Shown here piece after piece: positions 8,680-16,830 of a stretch of DNA of 64,000 nt. This stretch comes from Terriglobia bacterium (lineage in GTDB: Bacteria > Acidobacteriota > Terriglobia > JAIQFV01), in contig JAIQFV010000004.1 of NCBI GenBank assembly GCA_020073085.1, forward strand, positions 169,246 through 233,245. Direction: 5' to 3'. Position 1 is the stretch's first letter, and every line of letters begins with the position of its first letter. A program made the position numbers and the translations under genes. Below the pieces are notes generated by a model that did no database searches, was not told where the DNA came from, and saw nothing but the letters and a program-made list of their open reading frames with translations.

Positions 8680-11550
8680 GTGGCTGTCCTCATGAAATCC
8701 TCGGAGCAGATTCAAAAAGACCTGAAACAACTTGTCAAAGGCGACGTGCGCTTCGATGACGTGACGCGGACGCTGTTCGCCACGGCGGCGTGCATTTACC
8801 GGATCATGCCGCTGGGTGTGGTGTCGCCGCGGGATGCCGAGGACGTGGTTCGCGTGGTGCAATATTGCCATGAGGAAAGAGTTCCCATTACGGGCCGGGG
8901 AGGGGGGAGCTCGCTGGCGGGGCAAGCGGTTGGAGCAGGGATCATCCTCGACTTTCCGCGGTACATGCATTCGATTGTAAGAATCGAGCCGGAAGAAAAT
9001 CGCGTGACCGCTCAGCCGGGAATTATTTTCGGCGAATTGAACAAGGCCCTTGCACCGCACGGGAAGTTTTTTGCTCCGGACCCCTCCAGCGGCGATTTTT
9101 GTGTGGTGGGAGGCATGCTGGGAACCAACGCCGCCGGCCCCCACACCCTGAAGTATGGGACGACGAAAGATCATGTTCTGGAAATCTCCACCGTCCTTCA
9201 CAACGGGGAGTTGGCCACCCTGAAAAGGTATGCGCGGGAATCGGCGGAATTCAAGGACCTCCTGTCACGCGACACCGAAGAAGCTCGAATCCACAAACAG
9301 ATCATCGGCCTCATCGAGCCGAATCGCCGGCTGATTGCGGACCGCACCCCGAATCTGTCGAAAAACTCCTGCGGCTATAATTTACGCGAAGTGATCTCCA
9401 ATGGCTCGATTGACCTCACCAAGGTGCTTGTGGGTTCGGAGGGCACGCTGGGATTGGTCACCGAGGCCGTCCTGCATCTGGAGGATCTTCCTGCGGTCAG
9501 GGGATGTGCCCTGGCTTACTTCGATGATTGGCGCAAGGCCAGCGCCGCCGTGGTAGAGGTCAATCGTTCGAGTCCCTCCGCCTGTGAGGTGATGGATCGA
9601 ACTTTCGTCGATATCGTGCGCGCGGCTAAGCCGACCCTGCGGCATCTTCTTCTCCCAGACACGGAGGCCATGCTCCTCATTGAATTCGAAGCCGCGACCC
9701 ACGAAGAATTGCACGCCAGGGTGCTGGACCTGACCCACTTGCTCAAAAATCAAACAAAGTTAGCCTCCGAAGTTCTCCCCGCCTGTGAACCTGCCGAGCA
9801 ACAGGAATTGTGGGCGGTCCGTAAGGCGGCGTTGCCGATCCTCTTCAAGGCCAATCCCAGGCGGAAGCCGATGAATTTCATCGACGATGCAGCGGTCGAG
9901 CCCATCAAGTTGTGGAATTACATCTTTGGTTTGCGCGAGATTTTCAAGCGGTACGACGTCGAGGGGGTGCTGTATGGACACGCCGGGAACGGCAACATCC
10001 ACGTCAATCCCTTGATGGACCCCCACAGCGCGCAATTTGTGGATCAGCTCAAGGGCATGTCCGACGAAGCCTTTGATTTGGCCATCAAACTGGGCGGAAC
10101 CATCTCGGCTGAACATGGCGACGGCATCCTGCGCGCGCCCTACATCCGTCGGGAATACCAGGATGATTTTTATGATCTGCTGGTTCAGACGAAACGTATT
10201 TTCGATCCCTTGAGCATCCTGAATCCCGGCAAGATCATCACCGAAGACACCCAAATCCCAACTCACAATCTCCGTTTTACGAACGATTACGAGCTGACCG
10301 GGACCCACTTTGATGAACCCGAGTGGAGACTCGAAATCGAGAAATGTCATGGCTGCGGGGCCTGCCAGAATTATTGTCCCGTCGCCAAGGCGACCCACTG
10401 GGAAGAATCCAGTGCCCGCGCCAAGGCAAACCTGTTGATGGCGGTGATCCGCGGGGAAATCGATCCGGAACGTCTCGCCACCGATGAGTTGAAGACCGTG
10501 GCGGACCTGTGCTTCAATTGCAAACTGTGTCTGACTGAGTGCCCAACCGCAGTCGATGTCCCCAGGCTGGCCATCGCCGCTCGAAGTTTCTATGTGGAAA
10601 AGCATGGGATGCCATTGAAGAACTGGATGCTGGGCAAGGCCGAATTGACATCCAGATTGGGCTCCCTCCTCCCCGGCCTCACGAACTTCATGAACCATAA
10701 CTCGCTGAACCGCGCCATCCTTGACGCGACCGTTGGCATCGACCACCGCCGCGACATGCCGGAGTTCAGACATCCTTTCCAGGCGGGACAAGGTTACATC
10801 ACCTCGCTCGGGGGCGCCCTCCGCCGTCACAAGGTGGTCTATTTCCCGGGCTGCTTTGCGCGCTTTAATGATCCCGAGGGGGAGGCGGCAGCGACGGTGA
10901 CCGTACTCGAGAAGAACGATTGCGATGTCTACATCCCCGATCAACGGTGTTGTTCCATCGCGTTGTTCACAATGGGCGCTGCCGAAGCGGCCCGTGCGGA
11001 CGTGGAATTCAACATCCGCATATTGATTCCGCTGGTTGAAGCGGGATTCGTTATCGTGGCCTCAGCCCCGAGCTGCGGACTCGCCATCAAGGAAGACTGG
11101 CCACAGCTCATGAAAAATGATGCCGCGCAAAAGATCGCTGCCAACACCTACGACATCCACCAGTTTTTGTGGAAGCTCTATCAGGACGGAGAGCTCAATA
11201 CCTGCTTCGGCAAGCTGGACTACGAAATGGTCTATCACAATGCCTGCCATTTGAAAACCCAGGGCGTGGAGTTGGAGCCGATTGAACTGATGCGTCTGGT
11301 CCCGGGTGTGAGGGTGAAGGAAATCAAGGACAGTTGCTGCGGGATCGCCGGGACCTACGGTTTCAAGAAAGAGAACTTTGATCTCTCGATGGAGATCGGA
11401 AATTTATTGTTTGATGAAATCAAAAAGACGGGCGTCAAGACGGTGACGACCTCCTGCGGCACCTGCAACATTCAGGTGAAGCAGGGCACGCAGCTCAATG
11501 TCATCCATCCGATGCGCGTTTTGAAGGAAGCCTACGAAAAGGCGGAATGA
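8680..11550 (+). CDS. Fused FAD-linked oxidase / 4Fe-4S / CCG-domain oxidoreductase (D-lactate or 2-hydroxyacid dehydrogenase-like)
   Basis: A single 956-residue chain with four parts in order. Residues about 40-260 form an FAD-binding PCMH domain (TGRGGGSSLAGQAVG, GGMLGTNAAGP). Residues about 260-535 form the FAD-oxidase C-terminal domain (VLYGHAGNGNIHVNP, SAEHGDGILR). Two 4Fe-4S motifs follow, CHGCGACQNYCP and CFNCKLCLTECP, near 550-630. Then come two CCG cysteine-rich domains as in GlpC and LutA (PGCFARFN...RCCSIA and HNACHLKT...SCCGIAG...SCGTC). This is the GlcD-GlpC type fusion that oxidises D-lactate or related 2-hydroxyacids and passes electrons to the quinone pool. The substrate is not resolved by sequence. 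GTG 8680 has AGAGG upstream; ATG 8692 is an alternative start. Confidence 0.9.
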   Translation: MAVLMKSSEQIQKDLKQLVKGDVRFDDVTRTLFATAACIYRIMPLGVVSPRDAEDVVRVVQYCHEERVPITGRGGGSSLAGQAVGAGIILDFPRYMHSIVRIEPEENRVTAQPGIIFGELNKALAPHGKFFAPDPSSGDFCVVGGMLGTNAAGPHTLKYGTTKDHVLEISTVLHNGELATLKRYARESAEFKDLLSRDTEEARIHKQIIGLIEPNRRLIADRTPNLSKNSCGYNLREVISNGSIDLTKVLVGSEGTLGLVTEAVLHLEDLPAVRGCALAYFDDWRKASAAVVEVNRSSPSACEVMDRTFVDIVRAAKPTLRHLLLPDTEAMLLIEFEAATHEELHARVLDLTHLLKNQTKLASEVLPACEPAEQQELWAVRKAALPILFKANPRRKPMNFIDDAAVEPIKLWNYIFGLREIFKRYDVEGVLYGHAGNGNIHVNPLMDPHSAQFVDQLKGMSDEAFDLAIKLGGTISAEHGDGILRAPYIRREYQDDFYDLLVQTKRIFDPLSILNPGKIITEDTQIPTHNLRFTNDYELTGTHFDEPEWRLEIEKCHGCGACQNYCPVAKATHWEESSARAKANLLMAVIRGEIDPERLATDELKTVADLCFNCKLCLTECPTAVDVPRLAIAARSFYVEKHGMPLKNWMLGKAELTSRLGSLLPGLTNFMNHNSLNRAILDATVGIDHRRDMPEFRHPFQAGQGYITSLGGALRRHKVVYFPGCFARFNDPEGEAAATVTVLEKNDCDVYIPDQRCCSIALFTMGAAEAARADVEFNIRILIPLVEAGFVIVASAPSCGLAIKEDWPQLMKNDAAQKIAANTYDIHQFLWKLYQDGELNTCFGKLDYEMVYHNACHLKTQGVELEPIELMRLVPGVRVKEIKDSCCGIAGTYGFKKENFDLSMEIGNLLFDEIKKTGVKTVTTSCGTCNIQVKQGTQLNVIHPMRVLKEAYEKAE

Positions 11551-11638
11551 GAGAAGGGGGAGGGCGTTTATCCTAAAGACACATGCAATCTTGAACAATA
11601 TAGACCCGGTTTAACCACCCGATCACGATTTGTGATGC

Positions 11639-11758
11639 ACTGGTAGCCGGGATTCGCTGTTCTTTGGCGAATCCCGGGCTTTTGCATGAGTCCGGGAGAG
11701 GGAAGCAGCTTCGAGTTTTCCGGGATGCTCCCAAGAGCGGAGCATCCCGGCTACCAGT
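11639..11758. mobile_element. Two-hairpin inverted-repeat element (MITE/BIME-like), 120 bp
   Basis: Perfect 15-bp terminal inverted repeats, ACTGGTAGCCGGGAT at 11639-11653 and its complement at 11744-11758. Inside lie two 11-bp stems: CCGGGATTCGC (11647-11657) with 11667-11677, and CCGGGATGCTC (11720-11730) with 11740-11750, each with a 9-base loop. It sits in the convergent gap between the FAD/Fe-S gene and the GHMP kinase gene. No target duplication is obvious and no protein is encoded. Confidence 0.75.
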
Positions 11759-11782
11759 ACTACGGTGCATTGAATTTCTATC

Positions 11783-12781
11783 CTACGACACTTTTACCTT
11801 CAATCCCTGTTTTACAATCCGGAAATTAATGACCCTGCCACCTGCCGCGTGGAGCGCGTGCTGGACCGGACGCTTGCGCTCGGGTGGAACTGCAAACACC
11901 ATGCAACCACCACCGCCGGCACCGCACACCTTGGCGGCGGTCGCTCCTTCCTGTCGCGCGATGCGCGTCAGTGTTTCCATGACCGGAGTGGTGATGCGGG
12001 GAGCCAGGTGCTTGCGATGGCGCCATTCGTCCGCCAGGGCGCCACTGATGGCCTCGAAATCGCCCGCAAGGAGCGCCTCCCGCATTCGCACTGCGCTCTG
12101 AACAATGGTTTCAAACTTGGCAAAAGTGGATCGATCTCCGTTCACATGCCGCTTGAACATCTCCCAGTTGTTGATGGCTGAATACCGCGGCTCTCCCGTG
12201 AAACACAAAATGAGATGGCTCTCGAGTTGCGTAAGGCTGATCGGAATCCTTTCGACGCGAATCCCGCGTGCCGTCAGGTGCATGCACAAAGCGCCGCCGT
12301 AAAGAGGCGGAAAATAATCCTGTTCACCTGTCGGGATATCGATCACCTGGGCCTCCACGTTCTTGGCGAGCGATTGAATGGCCGGTTTGCTCAGTTTAGA
12401 CCCGGTAAGCGCCTTCAGGGCCCCGCAGATGGCTATGTTCAGCGCCGACGAGCCGCCCAGTCCCGAACCGGCAGGAGCCATGCAGCGGGTGGTCATCTCC
12501 AGACCCCTCTTCGGGGCAAACTCGAGGATCAGCCGTGAAAGCAAAGGCAACACGCGATCGCCTTTCAACTCCTCAAGGGAGTTGAAGCGCGCCGATCTCT
12601 TCCCATCGATGGATTTCAGAACGATCTTCCGGTCCCGCCGGGTACGGATCTTGCAGCGGGCGAATTGGTCGATGGCAAAATTGACGGTGCAGGCGTTTTC
12701 ATGGAACAGATAAAGAGGCCAGATGTCGACGGTGCCTCCCGCGAGGTCGACACGGGTCGGAGCCACGGATTCAATAAGCAT
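11783..12781 (-). CDS. GHMP-family small-molecule kinase
   Basis: A 332-residue protein with the GHMP fold marks: an N-terminal substrate loop (APTRVDLAGGTVDI), the ATP-binding motif PAGSGLGGSSALN in the middle, and the C-terminal glycine-rich motif KVCGAGGGGCMVF. The closest kinds by eye are galactokinase, heptose-7-phosphate kinase or mevalonate-kinase-like GHMP proteins of unassigned substrate. The ATG at 12781 fits the family start; an in-frame ATG at 12865 would add 28 residues with no family resemblance. It stands alone, convergent with the upstream oxidoreductase gene and divergent from tRNA-Leu. Confidence 0.85.
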   Translation of the reverse strand: MLIESVAPTRVDLAGGTVDIWPLYLFHENACTVNFAIDQFARCKIRTRRDRKIVLKSIDGKRSARFNSLEELKGDRVLPLLSRLILEFAPKRGLEMTTRCMAPAGSGLGGSSALNIAICGALKALTGSKLSKPAIQSLAKNVEAQVIDIPTGEQDYFPPLYGGALCMHLTARGIRVERIPISLTQLESHLILCFTGEPRYSAINNWEMFKRHVNGDRSTFAKFETIVQSAVRMREALLAGDFEAISGALADEWRHRKHLAPRITTPVMETLTRIARQEGATAAKVCGAGGGGCMVFAVPPERKRPVQHALHAAGGRVINFRIVKQGLKVKVS

Positions 12782-13020
12782 GAGTTCGGAAAGGCCTTTC
12801 GGATTATTTTTGACGAGCCGTGCGGAATTGTTCAGGAATGCTGCCTTGACTTGAAGAAGCAACAACCCCCGGGCATCATAACAAACCGGCAGGCCGTTTT
12901 AAATCGCTATTGAACAAAGCTCGGTTTTGCTCGCGGCTGGGTGCCTCCGCGGGAGACCAGGAACTTGCTCTGCAAGCCGGATTGACAAACATTTTTGAGG
13001 ATGACAGAATAGGTTCCCAC

Positions 13021-13107
13021 GCCGAAGTGGCGGAATTGGCAGACGCGCTACATTCAGGGTGTAGTCCTCTACGGGGGGTCGGGGTTCAAGTCCCCGCTTC
13101 GGCACCA
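13021..13107 (+). tRNA. tRNA-Leu (anticodon CAG)
   Basis: An 87-nt cloverleaf with encoded CCA. The acceptor stem GCCGAAG (13021-13027) pairs with CTTCGGC (13097-13103), discriminator A, then CCA. The D arm is GCG/CGC; the anticodon arm CTACA-TTCAGGG-TGTAG gives CAG; a long variable arm typical of class II tRNAs follows; the T arm is CGGGG-TTCAAGT-CCCCG. Confidence 0.96.
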
Positions 13108-13222
13108 ATTTCACTCGCCCTTTTTTGCTCCTTTTCGAAGTGTGCATCCTGTGCTCAGGATGTCCTGATGTTGGAAGGTCCGCAAATCCGTGCTTCCATG
13201 CTCGGGGCAAAGCTTCCCGGAT

Positions 13223-13693
13223 ATGCCTGAATCAGTTAAGACCAAACTGTGGCGCTGGGCCTTCAACTTTCATCCCACCTACCGCAGTACTGGAGCATGG
13301 GTCAAGTACCTTGCCCATGATTTCCGTGAACTGCGCGTCGAACTTCCGCTGTCCTGGCGGACTCGAAATTACGTGGGGACCCTCTTTGGAGGAAGCATCT
13401 ACTCTGCGGTCGATCCCTTCTACATGATCATGCTTATCAAAACGCTCGGTCCAGAATTTGTCGTTTGGGACAAGGCGGCGGCCATCCGGTTCAAGAAACC
13501 CGGGCGAGGGACCCTGTATGCAAGGTTTGTTCTGAGCGATGAGGAGCTCAGTACCATCCGCCGCGAATCTCAGCACTTGGAGTCCCTCGATCGAGTGTAT
13601 GAGATCCAACTTACCGATGCTGAAGGGAGGGTCTGTGCTGTCGTGGAGAAAACGATTTACATTCGGCGAAAACAAAACGATTCCACGGCGTGA
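13223..13693 (+). CDS. DUF4442 family hotdog-fold protein (thioesterase-like)
   Basis: A 156-residue protein resembling DUF4442 proteins, which are predicted acyl-CoA thioesterase relatives with a hotdog fold. Visible marks are the opening FNFHPTYRSTGAWV, the helix region NYVGTLFGGSIYSAVDPFYMIML, and the later strands DKAAAIRFKKPGRG and VEKTIYIRRK. No substrate can be assigned. The ATG at 13223 is chosen because homology begins right after it; an ATG at 13190 adds 11 residues. It lies 116 bp after tRNA-Leu and is followed by two terminator-like hairpins. Confidence 0.82.
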   Translation: MPESVKTKLWRWAFNFHPTYRSTGAWVKYLAHDFRELRVELPLSWRTRNYVGTLFGGSIYSAVDPFYMIMLIKTLGPEFVVWDKAAAIRFKKPGRGTLYARFVLSDEELSTIRRESQHLESLDRVYEIQLTDAEGRVCAVVEKTIYIRRKQNDSTA

Positions 13694-13753
13694 ACGAGGG
13701 AGCAAAGCCAAGTGGGATCGATCCGCGCTAACCATTTCCAAGAAGGATCTTAG

Positions 13754-13825
13754 AAACCGATGAATCGGTTTTAATTCTTCATGTCCCAGTCAATACACCT
13801 CGATGAATCGGGGTGCTGTTTTTTT
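13754..13825 (+). terminator. Two successive terminator-like hairpins
   Basis: Hairpin 1: AAACCGA-TGAA-TCGGTTT (13754-13771), followed by TAATT. Hairpin 2: CACCTCGA-TGAA-TCGGGGTG (13796-13815) followed by CTG and seven T (13819-13825). Both share the core CGATGAATCG. The second is a good intrinsic terminator for the DUF4442 gene. Confidence 0.8.
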
Positions 13826-13863
13826 GTCCAGCCCGGAGTTCGGGTGACACAGGAAAGATTTTC

Positions 13864-15210
13864 ATGACCTCCGCGGACACACAACCGGCTCTTCACCGCA
13901 CCTTCGGCCTGCTGCAAGCCACCGCCATGAACATGTCGAACATGGTCGGGGTGGGTCCGTTCATCACGATTCCGTTGATTCTCGCCGCCATGGGCGGGCC
14001 GCAAGCCATGCTGGGTTGGATCCTGGGGGCGCTGATTGCGCTGTGCGACGGCATGGTGTGGGCCGAGCTCGCCGCGGCGGTTCCAAGCTCAGGGGGAACC
14101 TTTGAATATTTGAAAGTCGCTTATGCCCGCACGCGCCTGGGACGACTGCTTCCGTTTCTATTCATCTGGCAGTTCATTTTTTCGGGGCCGCTCGAAATCG
14201 CCTCCGGCAATATCGGCCTGGCGCAATACCTGACCTATCTCATTCCCCTGACGCCGCGCGAGATGAACTGGGTGGCGGTCGGCGTGGGACTGCTCACCGT
14301 TTTGCTGCTTTATCGGAAAATCTCTTCCGTGGGAAAACTCATGGTTGCGCTGTGGGTGGGGATGATCGCCACCATCCTCGTGGTCATGATCTCGGGATTT
14401 CTGCGGTTTGATTCGCGAATCGCGTTCTCTTTCCCGCCCCACGCCTTTGATTTTTCCAGGGGTTTTGTGCTGGGGCTGGGATCGGCCATGCTGATCGCGA
14501 TGTACGACTACCTTGGCTATTACAGCGTCTGCTACATTGGCGACGAGGTCAAGAATCCCTCCCGGACTGTTCCTCGGTCCATCCTGATCTCTGTGATTGT
14601 TGTGGCGGCCATCTATCTCACCATGAACCTTTCCATCATTGGGGTGGTCCCGTGGAAGGAAGCGATGCGATCGCAGTTCATCGCCTCCGAGTTCATGGAG
14701 AAGATTTATGGCCGGGCAGGTGGTGTGCTCATTACCGTGATGATTGTGTGGACCGCTTTCGCCTCGGTATTCGCGCTGATGCTGGCCTACTCGCGCATCC
14801 CCTTTGCCGCCGCTCGCGATGGATTCTTTTTTTCAATTTTCGCCCGCCTGCATCCGACGGGCGGATTCCCGCACGTGTCTCTTTTGGCGCTCGGCGCCGT
14901 GGTGATCGGGGCGGGATTTTTCAGCCTGGACGCAGTGATCAAGGCGCTCATTACAACACGCATTCTGATCCAGTTCATTGCCCAAATTGTAGCGGTGCAC
15001 CTGGTGCGGAAGGAACGCGGAGCCGGCACGACCTTTCGCATGGCGTTCTATCCGCTGCCGAGTGCCGTGGCCCTGCTGGGCTGGGTCTATATTTTTTTCA
15101 CGTCGGGCGTGCCGTACTTCCTGGGGGGACTGCTGACCCTGGCTGTCGGGGTGGTCGCCTATTTTATCTGGTCTCGATCCAGGCAAATTTCAGGAAATCC
15201 CGCCGTGTGA
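13864..15210 (+). CDS. APC-superfamily amino acid permease
   Basis: A 448-residue integral membrane protein with about twelve hydrophobic segments. The opening (MSNMVGVGPFITIPLILAAMGG) carries the GxG-type break in TM1 that binds substrate in the APC superfamily, followed by ELAAAVPSSGGTFEYLK in TM2 and the IGDEVKNPSRTVPRS loop between TM6 and TM7, a strong amino acid/polyamine permease mark. Substrate is unknown. The start at ATG 13864 follows AGGAAAG at good spacing; a TTG at 13813 in the same frame lies in the terminator and is not credible. Confidence 0.9.
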   Translation: MTSADTQPALHRTFGLLQATAMNMSNMVGVGPFITIPLILAAMGGPQAMLGWILGALIALCDGMVWAELAAAVPSSGGTFEYLKVAYARTRLGRLLPFLFIWQFIFSGPLEIASGNIGLAQYLTYLIPLTPREMNWVAVGVGLLTVLLLYRKISSVGKLMVALWVGMIATILVVMISGFLRFDSRIAFSFPPHAFDFSRGFVLGLGSAMLIAMYDYLGYYSVCYIGDEVKNPSRTVPRSILISVIVVAAIYLTMNLSIIGVVPWKEAMRSQFIASEFMEKIYGRAGGVLITVMIVWTAFASVFALMLAYSRIPFAAARDGFFFSIFARLHPTGGFPHVSLLALGAVVIGAGFFSLDAVIKALITTRILIQFIAQIVAVHLVRKERGAGTTFRMAFYPLPSAVALLGWVYIFFTSGVPYFLGGLLTLAVGVVAYFIWSRSRQISGNPAV

Positions 15211-15621
15211 CGTCTCGAGACGCTCTCCCCTGAGTCAATTTTCTTGACAATTCCTGCCACAGAGGTACGATGAGGCAAGCTTTACAGAAGAGGGTATAGA
15301 GCCCTCCGTAAACCTCTCCTTGGGTGTAGTCCCTTTCGTTCTCAATTGCCTTTAGATTAATTGAGGCTGACCCGAAGTTTCTCCATTTCATTTCTTTATT
15401 GAGGGGGGGGTACTGTCCGATCGTCCAACCCTTACGAGAGAACGTGAGGAACTCTCTCGCGTGAAGATAACCGTTTCGGCGATCCCTTGCTTCGCCAATC
15501 GAATGGAGATGGGGAGATAGAGACTCGATCATCAGGGGGAGAGGGGGCGCGAAGTGAAAACTCCCCCTCGAATCACAAAAAGAATTCCGATGCAGCAGAA
15601 GCGAAAAGGAGGGTACGAGTT
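15211..15621. other. Intergenic region before the metacaspase gene
   Basis: About 410 bp with no convincing gene. A minus-strand open frame (15164-15532) crosses into the permease gene and has no ribosome site or family resemblance. AAGGAGGG at about 15608 serves the next gene. Confidence 0.5.
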
Positions 15622-16479
15622 ATGGCTAGAAAAGCATTGTGTGTAGGAATCAATGTCTTTAAGAACCTTCCCGGAGCAACCCTGCAAGGTTGCGTCAACG
15701 ATGTTAGCGACATGACTGACATCCTCAAGAATTTTCTCGGCTTTACAAATGCCGACATCACCACGCTGACCGACGCAGAGGCCAATAAAGCGAATATCAT
15801 GGCGAGCCTCAAATCGATGGTTGATGGAGCCAAGACCGGGAAATTCAGCTACCTCGTCTTCACGCTGTCCAGCCATGGCACCCAGGTGCCGGACACCGGG
15901 GGCGACGAACCCGATCGGGCGGACGAGGCCTTCTGTCCGCATGACCTGGCAATTCTGGGCAATCAATGGGACCCCAATCACATTATCATCGATGACGAGT
16001 TACATGACCTCTTCGTCACGCTGCCTCCGAACGTACTGCTGGAGGTCTACCTGGATACCTGCCACAGCGGGACCGGGCTCAAGGCGATTGATCTCCTGCT
16101 GGACCGCAAACCCCGGTATTTGCCACCCCCTTCGCTCGAGGCCTTCCAAGTGGTGGAGAACTGTGCCCCGCGCGGCTTGCAGCGGAAATGGCCGGATCTG
16201 TATAAGGAATTGGTCCATCACATCCTCTGGGCCGGGTGCCGCGCGGACCAGACGAGTGCGGACGCTTCCATTGCCGGATCCTGGCATGGCGCTTTTACTT
16301 ATTATTTTTGCCAGGAAATGCGCGCGTGCAAGAACAAGCTGTCTCGCGCCGATGTGCTGAAGAAGGTGCGGGCGGCCCTGAAGGTAAATCACTTCACCCA
16401 GATTCCTCAGTTGGAATGTGAGGCGACGGTGAGATCATTGCCGATGGAGGAAATCCGCCAAGTGGTGATGAGCGCCTGA
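15622..16479 (+). CDS. Caspase-like cysteine peptidase (prokaryotic metacaspase, C14)
   Basis: A 285-residue single-domain protein. The N-terminal strand KALCVGINVF is typical of caspase/metacaspase p20 domains. The catalytic dyad is visible: His85 in TLSSHGTQ and Cys147 in LDTCHSG, both in canonical motifs. DEAFCPHD between them and a C-terminal GSWHGAFTYYFCQEM also fit type I-like metacaspases, which cleave after Arg or Lys. No signal peptide, death domain or effector module is fused, and the neighbours (permease, acyl-CoA dehydrogenase) give no clear target. AAGGAGGG about 7 bases before ATG 15622 fixes the start. Confidence 0.9.
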   Translation: MARKALCVGINVFKNLPGATLQGCVNDVSDMTDILKNFLGFTNADITTLTDAEANKANIMASLKSMVDGAKTGKFSYLVFTLSSHGTQVPDTGGDEPDRADEAFCPHDLAILGNQWDPNHIIIDDELHDLFVTLPPNVLLEVYLDTCHSGTGLKAIDLLLDRKPRYLPPPSLEAFQVVENCAPRGLQRKWPDLYKELVHHILWAGCRADQTSADASIAGSWHGAFTYYFCQEMRACKNKLSRADVLKKVRAALKVNHFTQIPQLECEATVRSLPMEEIRQVVMSA

Positions 16480-16830
16480 GAACGCAGAGTCCACTTTGCA
16501 GCAACACTGGGATGAAAGGCACTGATCCCACAGAAACCGCCCGGCAGATTACCCTTTCAAAACGGGGTTGCCGAATAGTAACCGCCGCTCACTGGAGCGG
16601 CATCGGCAACCCCGGATCCTCCGAATGCCTCCCCGTTGCACGTTGAGCTGGTACGGTTCTGAGATCGATCGACCACGACGCCAGGATTACGAGGGCTTTC
16701 CTCGTGACGTTCGCACCTCGAAGGGGATCAATCCCACCCATTTTCCCCGATACAGGCCCGCCGTTATTCGGTATCATTGGAGTAAAGGTCAGCTCCTGCG
16801 GCGTGTGGCGTCCACCTTAAGGTGAGGTCG
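16480..16830. other. Intergenic region with a long branched hairpin
   Basis: No supported gene in this 350-bp gap. It holds the hairpin at 16564-16613 and, at its end, AAGGTGAG as a ribosome site for the acyl-CoA dehydrogenase gene. Confidence 0.5.
16564..16613. other. Two-level hairpin of unknown role
   Basis: The outer stem GGGGTTGCCGA (16564-16574) pairs perfectly with 16603-16613. Inside it, CCGCTC (16585-16590) pairs with GAGCGG (16595-16600) around an ACTG loop. There is no T tract, so it is not a standard terminator. It could be a structured RNA or a decayed palindromic element. Confidence 0.6.

Noticed and set aside
9760..10944. Long minus-strand open frame of 394 codons
   Set aside because: Antisense shadow of the FAD/Fe-S oxidoreductase gene, with no family resemblance of its own.
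15164..15532. Minus-strand frame of 122 codons before the metacaspase gene
   Set aside because: Overlaps the permease end, has no ribosome site, and shows no domain; most of it is ordinary intergenic sequence.
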